A stretch of DNA of 64,000 nt from Rhizophagus irregularis (lineage: Eukaryota > Glomeromycota > Glomeromycetes > Glomerales > Glomeraceae), in the NCBI RefSeq assembly GCF_026210795.1, contig NC_089456.1:2668501-2732500 (forward strand), in the 5' to 3' direction. Below, one piece after another: positions 42,952-52,435 of this stretch; positions within the stretch are counted from its first letter, which is position 1; every line of letters begins with the position of its first letter. A program made the translations under genes and the position numbers. Below the pieces are notes generated by a model, which worked only from the letters and a program-made list of their open reading frames with translations, did not search any database and had not been told where the DNA came from.

Positions 42952-44463
42952 CTAATCAATATTCTTTATATAGTTAATAATGTCTATAAATAAATCATTA
43001 TGATATCGAACTATAATATTATGTAACTTAAATTCCTTCACTTCATCTTTTAAATCAAATAAATTTATTCTATTTGTAGTATTTTTAATTGATAAATACT
43101 TGACTCTTCTTTCCTTCATAATATATTCTTTTGTATAATGTAAAATATCATCACTACCATGTTGTACTATTAACAATTTATTGATAAAAGTATCTTGAGA
43201 ATTTTCTAAGAAAAATCTAAAATCACTTCCTTTAATAGTAAGAAAAAAACTCATGTATTCTAATTTAGAAGGGAGAACTTGTCCCAGATTTTGTAATATG
43301 ATTGAACAATCAATATGAAAATTGATATTACTAATTAAAAGATAATTAAGATTTTGTTTAATATTTTCAATTAAATTGAACATTTGATAAACAATCCGAC
43401 CTCTATATCCATTAAAATGAAGAAAATTGATATTTTTACAATATTTTGCAATTAATTCTAATGATTGTTGATTTAATGATGGATCGGGACGAAAACTATA
43501 CTCGAAATTTTCTATATAATCACCAGATTTTTGTAATAATTGTTGTAATGATTCAATTTGTAATTCCTCATTTATAAATAAAGATTTCAACTTAAATGGT
43601 TTTGTTAAATTAATAATTTGTTGAGTAAAACCAGTATTTAAAGAACCACCATAAAAGATATGAACGGATTTTAAAACATTTAATTGTTCAAATATTTTTT
43701 GTAGGTTGTTAATACCCTTAAAATCGACATTATGGAAAACGATTGTATTTAAAGTATTTGAACAATTATAATCTTTTGATAATAATAATGATCGATACAA
43801 AGAAAATCTATCACTTATTAAAATTTTTTTAAGATTTTGTTGTAAATTAATCATTTGCGATATACGATCTTTAATTACTGAATTTTCTTCATAATTGTAA
43901 ACATTATAAAGATTTAAATTTCTAATATTGTGAATGAAATTTGTATTTTTTAAAATTAACTCATCAAGAATAATACCAAAACATGTTTGATAATAATTAC
44001 TTTGGAATTCAATTTCAAGAGTATGTAAATTTACTTCATTTTCAATAAAAATTTTAAATAGTAATACACATATATCTGTCAATTTTTTTATATCTTCAGA
44101 GTTTGTAGTACTAGTAACAAGTTTAGACCACTTATCAACAGAGAAAATAAACTCATTTGTATTCAAATATTTTAAAAACCTGGGATAATTGAATAGTATA
44201 TTTGAATGTGATGATTTATTAATGATCTTATATTTATTTGTTATAAAATCATCATTTAAACTATGTAAGTAAATTTCAATAAAATTATAGTTTTCGGTAT
44301 GTATTGAAAATGGATTTTCCCATAATAATGGAATCGATAAACGACACCATAATCTGTTAACTAAAATGCATGAATGTAAAGTTGAATAATCATTCTGAAA
44401 ATATTTCATAATTTTGAAAGTTAATTCGGGCAAATCTCCTGAAAATATTTTTGAACATGACAT
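42952..44463 (-). CDS. F-box/LRR-like protein 7 (A/B chimera)
   Basis: An intact 503-residue frame. Residues 1 to about 235 follow gene 6 (LHSLNDDF, NKSSHSNILFNYPRFLKYLN, KLVTSTTNSEDI, LISDRFSLYRSLLLSKDYN), while the remainder follows the type B genes (GSLNTGFTQQIINLTKPF, FINKLLIVQHGSDDILHYTK, YIMKERRVKYLSI, NYIKNID). The switch lies near 43.7 kb around NTLNTIVF...DFKGINNL, a stretch both types share. The F-box has LTFKIMKYF instead of LTYEVIKYF. The upstream core at 44518-44556 is shortened (TTCGGAATGTTAACTCCGAT, then ATTGTCGCACAATTCG). The chimera suggests unequal crossing-over or gene conversion inside the array. Confidence 0.85.
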   Translation of the reverse strand: MSCSKIFSGDLPELTFKIMKYFQNDYSTLHSCILVNRLWCRLSIPLLWENPFSIHTENYNFIEIYLHSLNDDFITNKYKIINKSSHSNILFNYPRFLKYLNTNEFIFSVDKWSKLVTSTTNSEDIKKLTDICVLLFKIFIENEVNLHTLEIEFQSNYYQTCFGIILDELILKNTNFIHNIRNLNLYNVYNYEENSVIKDRISQMINLQQNLKKILISDRFSLYRSLLLSKDYNCSNTLNTIVFHNVDFKGINNLQKIFEQLNVLKSVHIFYGGSLNTGFTQQIINLTKPFKLKSLFINEELQIESLQQLLQKSGDYIENFEYSFRPDPSLNQQSLELIAKYCKNINFLHFNGYRGRIVYQMFNLIENIKQNLNYLLISNINFHIDCSIILQNLGQVLPSKLEYMSFFLTIKGSDFRFFLENSQDTFINKLLIVQHGSDDILHYTKEYIMKERRVKYLSIKNTTNRINLFDLKDEVKEFKLHNIIVRYHNDLFIDIINYIKNID

Positions 44464-45269
44464 ATCGTAAATGAAGAGAGAAAAAGAGAAATATTTGTGT
44501 ATTCACATTTTTGCTTTAAATTTTCGGAATGTTAACTCCGATATTGTCGCACAATTCGTGTCAATTAATTAATTGTGTGTAATGTGTAAATGTGTAATGT
44601 GTAAGGATCATCATTACTTGTAATGATTACTGCCTAATTCTGGTCAGAATTATAATTGACCAAGAGTTAACAAACTATGGTTTCTTAAATTTTAATTTAA
44701 ATAAAATTTTTTTTGAAAATATCTAAGCCATAGATCTTTTGGTATAAGAAAATCTTAATTGTGTGTAACACGTCTCAATAATTAGGCGCAGTTTTAATAG
44801 TATAGTTTTGCTTTAGATAAGTTGCACTATCATATTATTGCTTTATTGTATAAATGTATACTATGGTTTTCAATAAAGACATTTTTTTTTAAAAAAAAAG
44901 AAAAGAAACTGTTATTAAGCTTGAAAACCTATAAAAAATTTTTTATAAAATTTGTCCACATATCTGAATTATCCTTGAATAAAAACTAAAAAAGTGATCA
45001 TTTATTGGAGTCTTTCCGGAAAATTTTTACATTTATGGTACATTGTCACACGCTGGATGGACATGATTACTGCACGCAAAATTTTTTTAAAGTTCATACT
45101 AATCTACCTTCACCCATTCTTCTTTTCCAACCTTTTTATTTTGACTATTAAATTAATAAATTATTCATATTTTATTAGTAATTACGGTAAATTAATGTAT
45201 TTATTTTATCAAAATGACGTGACACTGTAAAATAATTACGTTAATTTAAAATTCATCTTAACTAATTTA
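44464..45269. promoter_or_regulatory. Upstream block, cassette and flank, gene 7
   Basis: The conserved core is at 44518-44556. The cassette follows with AATAATTAGGCGCAGTTTTA (44777 on), TTTGCTTTAGATAAGTTGCA and GGTTTTCAATAAA (44867-44879). Then comes the CATTGTCACACGCTGGATGG block near 45040. No gene is supported; the frame at 44994-45230 is not conserved in sister units. Confidence 0.5.
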
Positions 45270-47190
45270 ACGAAGGTAACATGTATTTAATTACAACGTA
45301 ATCAATTGCAATTTTGACGCGATAGCATCAGATCAATAAAGGTATCTAATATAAAACAAAAACAAAAATAAAAACAAACATAAAATGAAAATTTCTAAAC
45401 TATATTATATCTAAATTTATGTTGGAAATCTTTTATAACGTGATTCACGTGACTTCAACTATGGTTAATTAGATAAACCTATTTCTCTCCATTCCCCGCC
45501 TTTTTGCATATTCCTTACCCATAGGACTTTTAGTCGCCCTTTTCTCATTAATGTTCTTGATATCTATCTCTCAATTCTTTTCCTTAACACGCTTTGTAAG
45601 GTCATTATTCAGCGTTGTGTATCTTTGTATCACATCATGTGATTCTGCCGCCTCAATGACTCTGAGATTACACAACTCCATATCTTCTCCATCTCTCGAA
45701 GATCCTCATACTTTGGTTCCAAATCATGGATGGTGACTTAAATTTTTCATACTGAATTTGTTCCATTTCTTTTGATCGTTAACAATTTTCACGACCTCGT
45801 CCGTGGTAACATTATCTTATTGTAATTTTTTACTCGTTACCATATCTTCATCCAATTCTTCTTCAACCCCCATTCTATGTTTCTTGATCACATCCACGAC
45901 TTTTTCTTCCGCTATTACTACCTTATCCACCAACGATGCAGCGTTGTCATTATCTAAATCTTTTTTATGTTGATACATACTGATATCACTTAATTCTGTG
46001 ACTTTCAAAATTTTCTCCATCATGCGTTGCTTGATCGACTCTTCCACGGCCCTTTCTGTTGTTTATTGATCCTTAAAATACACTATAATTTTCCATTTTT
46101 GCGATATTTTATGGACCTTAGCGAACCTGCTAGCAGAAAATCTTTATTCATTATCTTCTTTACAAATTCGTATTCATTTGTCTTATATTGTTCCATTTCT
46201 TCACTAGTTAAGTCTCTAGTCAATTGCCAACGGTCCCGCTCTTTTTCGATCACCGTACTATCTTCTTTGTACCATCTGATCCAGTGTTTGTTAATGCCTA
46301 TACCGAAAGAATTATTTTAAATTGTAGCTCAAAGGTATCGTTCAAAAAAATATTTGCTCTAACGGATTTGTATTTATACTGTTTTACTTTGATACTAAAG
46401 ACTTTGCCTATCTTAGAAAGCTCTCTGAAAATATCGTCATCTTTCCAATATTTCAGTATATCGTAAAAGAATATATTACGTGATTTATCTCTCTTATCTT
46501 TATCTTGATCGTCAAACAAAACCGGAATTTCTCTGTGATCCCCTTCTTTATCTTTTTTGGCGGTGTTGATCGCCTTTTTGATTTTCAATCTTTGATTTCT
46601 TTGTTCGTAATATATCCTCATTTAGTTTCTTCACCACTTCCCTTTCCTTAACAATCACATTTTTTAAGCCTTCGATTGCTCCTTGTTTCTCTGATATTAT
46701 TTGTTCCTTCATATCAAATTTTTTTCCTATTTCATCCTTTGCACGCCTAACTTCCTCACGTGCCTGCCGCAGCCACAACCGTAACTCTTCATTCTCTCTC
46801 AAAAGTCTTTTCATTTCACTGGTGTATATTTCGTAAGATGTACTAGCACAACCTAATATTATATCTTTGATGGTTGTTTTTTGACGTAATACTGACTTTC
46901 TTATTGACTCTAAAAAATATCTTCTTCTCCACTTATTGATACACGTCCTTTCTCTCTTCCCGTGTGTAATATTGAACCTCGTGAGCCATAATAGAAAAGG
47001 TTTTCATTTTCTTTTATTAACCTATATCAATATTCTGTAAAGTTGTACGCTGACTCCATTTTTGTGGTTATTTTTGTGTATTTGTATAATAAACTTTTTC
47101 TTTAATAACACTTTTTCGTCTCTTAAAATTTTTGACTGAACGATCGGCGGAAAGAGTTTGTCGGATTTACCCACTATTTTTTCCTTATTT
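45270..47190 (-). mobile_element. LINE-like ORF1-only element, copy 2
   Basis: About 1.9 kb interrupts the duplicated intergenic unit between AAAATTCATCTTAACTAATT (45248) and TTATTTAAACATATAATTTA (47187), which are contiguous in outline in the gene 6/7 interval. On the minus strand it opens with CTCTTTCCGCCGATCGTTCA (47137-47156), the counterpart of the block in copy 1. The coding order is a Glu/Lys/Arg coiled coil (46548-46814: LLRENEELRLWLRQAREEVR), then IFFYDILKYWKDDDIFRELS, KIGKVFSIKVKQYKYKSVRA, KHWIRWYKED..ERDRWQLTRDLTSEE, and an acidic/helical tail (45817-46047). Frame changes separate these parts. No reverse transcriptase is present. Kinship with copy 1 is clear from the YWKD..I and Y-K-Y-[KR]-[ST]-V-R-A phrases. 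Confidence 0.6.
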
Positions 47191-47569
47191 AAACATATAA
47201 TTTATTGAATTAATTATTTAACATCTTAAATTTTCATTTACTAATTATTGTGTAAGATTATAATTATTTAGAAATTAAGCTGCGGTAACAGAAAAATATT
47301 ACGGACCAGTTTTCGACCAAGTTCGGATCGATTCATTTCTAATTTTTATTAATAATAATGATTTAGACCAAAAGTGGTCCTAGGCCAGAACGGGTTGATC
47401 CAACCCTATGTACATTCCCTAAAAATGGATTTCAAATTTTTAAAATTGCCATGAATAATTTTTTAATAAATTATAATCATAAATAATTAAACAATTTATT
47501 GTAAAAAATAAATTTAGTAAAGTAAATTTAATTATTCAGTTAACATACATATGATATTCATCTTTATAA
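47191..47569. other. 3' flank of F-box gene 8
   Basis: No gene. It carries GCTGCGGTAACAGAAAAATA, the GGACCAG/GGTCC repeat without insertion (47300-47400) and the ATTCAGTTAACATACATATG phrase. It serves as the empty-site reference for TIR element A. Confidence 0.6.
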
Positions 47570-49130
47570 TTAATCGATATTCTTTATATAGTCATTAACG
47601 GAAATATTTAAATCATTACGATGTCGAACTATAATATTATGTAACTTAAATTCCTTCACTTCATCTTTCAAATCAAATAAATTTATTCTATTTTTAGTAT
47701 TTTCAACTGCTAAATACTTAACTCTTCTTTCCTTCATAATATATTCCTTTATATAATGTAAAATATCTTCACTACCTTTTTGTATTACTAACAATTCATT
47801 GACAAAAGTATCTTGAGAATTTTCTAAGAATAATCTAAAATCACTTTCTTTAATAATAAGAGCCAAACTTATGTATTCTAATTTAGAAGGGAGAGCTTGT
47901 CCTAGATTTTGTAATATGATTGAACTACCTTCAAAATTACCATTTGGAGAATTACTATTATATTTATTTATATCAATTAAAAGATAATTAAGATTTTGTT
48001 TGATATTTTCAATCAAATTGAACATTTGATAAACAATCTCACTTTCTTGTCCATTAAAATTAAGAAAATTGATATTTTTACAATATTTTGCAATTAATTC
48101 TAATAATTGTTGATTTAATGATAAATCGAGACGATACCCGAAATTTTCTATATAACCACCAGATTTTTGTAATAATTGTTGTAATGATTTAATCTCTATT
48201 AGTACCTTACTTATAAATAAAGATTTCAACTTAAACGGTTTTGTTAAATTAATAATTTGTTGAGTAAATTCAGTATTTAAAGAATTACAATAAAAGATAT
48301 GAACAGATTCTAAAACATTTAATTGTTCAAATACTGTTTTTAGATTATTAATACCTTTAAAATCGCAATAATAGAAAACGATTGTATTTAAAGTATTTGA
48401 ACAATTATAATCCTTTGATAAAAATAATGATTGACATAAAAGAAAACCGGGCCGATTTATTAAAATTTTTTTAAGATTTTGTTGCAAATTAATTATTTGT
48501 GATATACTATCTATAATTTGAGTAATATATTTATTATTATCTATAATTTGAAGTTTTAAATTTTTAATATTGTGAATGAAATTTGTATTTTGTAAAATTA
48601 ACTCAAGAATGTTACTAGGATAAATAGCCTCATAAATGATACTTGCACTCTCAATTTCAAGAGTATGTAAAGTTACTTCATTTTCGATAAATATTGTAAA
48701 TAGTGATACACATATATCAATTATTATGTAATAATCAATTAAGTATGATATATTTTCGAAGTCTACCTTTTTAATAGGAGATCCAAACCATCTCTGGATA
48801 GAAAATATAAACTCATATGTGTTCAAATATTTTAAAAAACTAGGATAATTGAAAAGTGTACTCGAAGGTAATGAATTATTAATAACTTTATATTTATAAA
48901 ATGTTGTTTTAAGATCATCATTTATATAAAGTAAGTAAATTTCGATATAATTATGGTTTTTTGGCATAAATTGAAAAAGGATTTTCCCATAATAATGGAA
49001 TCGCTAAACGACACCATAATCTGTTAACCAAAATGCAGGAATATAAGGTTGAATAATCATTCTGTAAAAAATTTATAATTTTATATGTTAATTCAGGCAA
49101 ATCTCCTGAAAATATTTTTGAACATGCCAT
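47570..49130 (-). pseudogene. F-box/LRR-like gene 8, frame break after F-box
   Basis: From ATG 49130 the sequence encodes MACSKIFSGDLPELTYKIIN, then LVNRLWCRLAIPLLWENPF and SIYAKKP before a stop. The remaining 465-residue frame (47570-48967, opening PKNHNYIEIYLLYINDDLK) is the intact type B body ending NDYIKNID. The two parts are in different frames because of an extra A in a six-A run (plus-strand T run at 48957-48962; gene 3 has five at the same place). A 58-residue F-box stub or, from an internal ATG, an F-box-less LRR protein could be made. The body has no other stop, so the break is recent or a homopolymer error in the assembly. Confidence 0.8.
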
Positions 49131-49140
49131 ATTGTAATTG

Positions 49141-49378
49141 AAAAAGAGAAAGCGTCAAATTTTATTATTACACCGAAATGTGTAAATTATATCAATTTTC
49201 GGAGTAATTATTCCGATATTGTCATACAAATCATTTCAATTAATTGTGTAACATATTGTAATAGAAAGTGAAAAGGAGAAGTTTCAAATTTTATTATTAT
49301 TGCCGAATCAATTTTCGGAGTAATTATTCCGATATTGTCGTACTAGTCATTTCAATTAATTGTGTGTAACATGATTAA
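49141..49378 (-). promoter_or_regulatory. Duplicated upstream block of gene 8
   Basis: The promoter segment appears twice in tandem with a spacing of about 118 bases: CAATTTTCGGAGTAATTATT with CCGATATTGTC at 49192-49225 and again at 49310-49343. The second copy even keeps the leader phrase CATATTGTAATAGAAAGTGA (49251 on) that normally precedes the ATG, but without a usable F-box behind it. Confidence 0.65.
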
Positions 49379-50531
49379 TGCAGTTTAATTAAAACTATTC
49401 TAGATTTAGTTAGGTTTAACAATTTTTCTAATTTTTCGCACTAAGTTATAGTGCTTTATTGTATAAATGTATATTTTCATATATTTAGGCCGTCGAGAAT
49501 GTGGTACCTTTAGGTTTCGTTTTCTATGGTTTTTCACCTCTTGTTCACGTTCGCGCTCGAAATTCCGCACAATAAAGAGGTTTTAAAAAAAAGAAAAGAG
49601 TCTAAAGATTTTTTTTGTATTGTAAATTTTTATCGAAAAAAATTTTTTTTTTTGATAAAAATAGAAAAAAGATCTATAACCTCTATTTTTAGGACACTCG
49701 GACTGTCTGGGATGTCTGGGACGAAAGGAAAATCTGGTGGGACAATGTCCCACACCATCCAATTGGTTGGGACATTGTGATTTGAACAATTATTGTGCAT
49801 CGTCACGTGCCGGACGAACGTCCGGACATCTATATCACCTTGCGTCCTTGCGTAGTCCTCGGACTAATTACTGCATGATGCAGTAAAATAAGTAAATTAT
49901 TGCTTAAATGCATAATTATTTTTTTAAGGTTAGCAGATACATTCGCCGAACTTTTTTTTTCACCCTTTTATATTAACCTGTTATAAATGACAAAATATTT
50001 CATTATTCTATTAAATCAATAAATTAATCATATTTTATTAGCAATTCCAGTCCATTTAATGCTCACATCATTGTTTAATGGATGACCGATTGTAAGTATT
50101 GTTTTTGTAATTACGCGAAATCAAATTTAATAAATTGCGCCACGCGGGGGATTAAAAAAAAATTGGTATTTACGGTAATTTTTTTACTCTTTTACTTTTT
50201 TTAAGAATTATTTAAACATTTAGTTTATAAATTAATTATTTGATAACTTAAATTTTTTTTTAATTAATTATAATTAATCAAATATAAAGCTGCGGTAATG
50301 GTCCTGGATCGGTTCTGACCGAAAAAATCAATCTTTTGGGTCCGGTCTGGATCGAATCGGATTGATCCAACCCTAGGTTCATTTGATTCAAATTTTTGAA
50401 ATTGTCATGAATAAAAAGTAATTTTTCAATAAATCTTAATAATAAATATAATAATTTGTTTTTAGAAAAGTAAATTTATAATAAAGAAACTTTAATTATT
50501 CAGTAGTTAACATATATGATATTCATCATAA
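49379..50531. other. Cassette and flank between genes 8 and 9
   Basis: The cassette (TTAGGTTTCGTTTTCTATGG at 49508) is interrupted by about 40 foreign bases before CAATAAAGAGG (49569). The CATCGTCACGTGCCGGACGA block (49798-49817) and a GGTCC-type repeat (50300-50380) follow. No gene; frames at 49526-49789 are not conserved. Confidence 0.45.
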
Positions 50532-52064
50532 CTAATCTGTATTCACTATAAAGTCATGAGCGTTAATATATAACTTTACATAATTTTGAACTATAATATT
50601 ATGTAACTTGAATTCCTTCACTTCATTTTTCAAATCATACAATTCTATAGAATTTTTCAATTTCATGAAAGCTAAATATTTGATTCTTTTTTCCTTCATA
50701 ATATATTCCTTTATATAATGTAAAATATCATCCCAACCTCTTTGAATTATTATCAATTTATTAATAACAATATCTTGAGAATCTTCTAAGAATATCATAA
50801 AATCATTTACTTTAATAAAAAGATTTAAACTTAAGTATTCTAATTTAGAAGGGAGAGCTCTTCCTAAATCTTGTAATAAGGTTGAATTTTTTCTAATTTT
50901 AACACTTGATGGATCATCATTGATTGAAAGATAATTAAGATTATGTTTAATATTTTCAGTTAAACTGGATATTTGAAAAGCAATCTGACTATCAAATCTA
51001 AGAAATTTGATATTTTTACAATAATTTATAACTGATTCAAATATTTGTTGTTCAAGTTCTAATTTACAACTATTTCCAAATTCAATATTTTCTAAATAAC
51101 AACCAGATTTTTGTAATAATAATAGTAATGATTCATCAGTATTTGATTCCGACTTTTCATCATTCATAAATAAAGATTTTAATTTTAATGGTTTAGTTAA
51201 ATTAATAATTTGTTGAATAAAACTATTATTTAAAAAAGAGCAATAAATAATATGAACGGATTCTAAAGCATTTAATTGCTCAAATATTTTATCTAAATAG
51301 GTTATAAATTTAAAATTGACGCAATAGAAAATGATTTTATTTAAGGAATTTGAACAATTAGAATCTTTTGATATTAATAATGATTGATATATAGGTAAAT
51401 TACAATAACATATTAAAATTTTTTTTAGATTTTTATGTAAATTAATAATTTGTGATAAAAGATTTTTAGCTCCTATATTTCCAAAGTAATCACTAACATA
51501 AAGATTTAAATTGCTAATATTTAAAATGAAATTTGTATTTTTTAAAATTAACTCAAGAATTTTATCAAAACATGTAAGATCAAAATTACGGTAACCCGAG
51601 ACATTAATTTCAAGAGTATACAAATTTATTTCATTTTCAATAAAAATTTTAAATAATGGTACACATATATCAGTCAAGTTATTAGGACGAGCTACTGTAT
51701 TTTTTTTAATAGCAACTTCAAACCATCTCTCAACATATAAAATAAACGTGTTTATATTCAAAAATTTTAAAAACTTGAGATAATTGAACAGTAGATTCGA
51801 AGGTAATGAATTATTAATAATTTTATATTCATTTAATTTTGTTTTAAGATCATCATCTAAATTATTTAGGTAAATTTTAATAAAATTATAGTTTCCGGTA
51901 CCAATTGAAAAAGGGTTTTCCCATAATAATGGAATCGCTAAACGACACCATAATCTATTAACTAAAATGCATGAATGTAAGGTTGAATAATCATTCTGAA
52001 AATAATTTATAATTTTATATGTTAATTCAGGTAAATCTCCTGAAAATATTTTTGAACATGTCAT
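50532..52064 (-). CDS. F-box/LRR-like protein 9, most divergent copy
   Basis: An intact 510-residue frame from ATG 52064 (MTCSKIFSGDLPELTYKIIN); a 14-codon in-frame extension upstream is leader sequence. The F-box at residues 8-50 is standard, but the body is the most divergent of the nine (LEQQIFESVINYCKNIKFLR, SLTENIKHNLNYLSIND). The C-terminus follows type B in outline (LHYIKEYIMKEKRIKYLAF) yet ends DFIVNTD. The upstream core (52130-52170) is degraded to TATCCGATTTTGTTGCACAA, with TTGTGCGACATG just beyond it. It is the outermost gene on the right, bordering the glycosyltransferase. Confidence 0.85.
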   Translation of the reverse strand: MTCSKIFSGDLPELTYKIINYFQNDYSTLHSCILVNRLWCRLAIPLLWENPFSIGTGNYNFIKIYLNNLDDDLKTKLNEYKIINNSLPSNLLFNYLKFLKFLNINTFILYVERWFEVAIKKNTVARPNNLTDICVPLFKIFIENEINLYTLEINVSGYRNFDLTCFDKILELILKNTNFILNISNLNLYVSDYFGNIGAKNLLSQIINLHKNLKKILICYCNLPIYQSLLISKDSNCSNSLNKIIFYCVNFKFITYLDKIFEQLNALESVHIIYCSFLNNSFIQQIINLTKPLKLKSLFMNDEKSESNTDESLLLLLQKSGCYLENIEFGNSCKLELEQQIFESVINYCKNIKFLRFDSQIAFQISSLTENIKHNLNYLSINDDPSSVKIRKNSTLLQDLGRALPSKLEYLSLNLFIKVNDFMIFLEDSQDIVINKLIIIQRGWDDILHYIKEYIMKEKRIKYLAFMKLKNSIELYDLKNEVKEFKLHNIIVQNYVKLYINAHDFIVNTD

Positions 52065-52435
52065 ATTGAAAATGAAAAGGAGAGAGGTAACAAAAAATTT
52101 TTTCATTGTTACGCTGAACTGGGTAAATTATATCCGATTTTGTTGCACAATTAATTGTGCGACATGCCTCAATAATCAGGCGCAGTTTTAACAATTATAA
52201 GTATAAGAGACATGTGATTTCAGGGTCTCCATTGGCCAAATACGTTTTTCCGATTAAATTATCTGATCGTAAACGCCAATAAAAACATGTCCTATTTAAA
52301 ATATATGTATCAAAGAATTTAATAATTAAAATTTTTTTTATTAAAAAAAAAAATGTATATATATATATATATTATTTACTATAAAAAATACAAAATTTAT
52401 AAAATAATTATTCAAATTATGAAATCAAAAAATGG

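Noticed and set aside
46027-46466. Plus-strand frames inside the second LINE-like element
   Set aside because: Shadows of the minus-strand coding pieces that carry the YWKD and KYKSVRA phrases.
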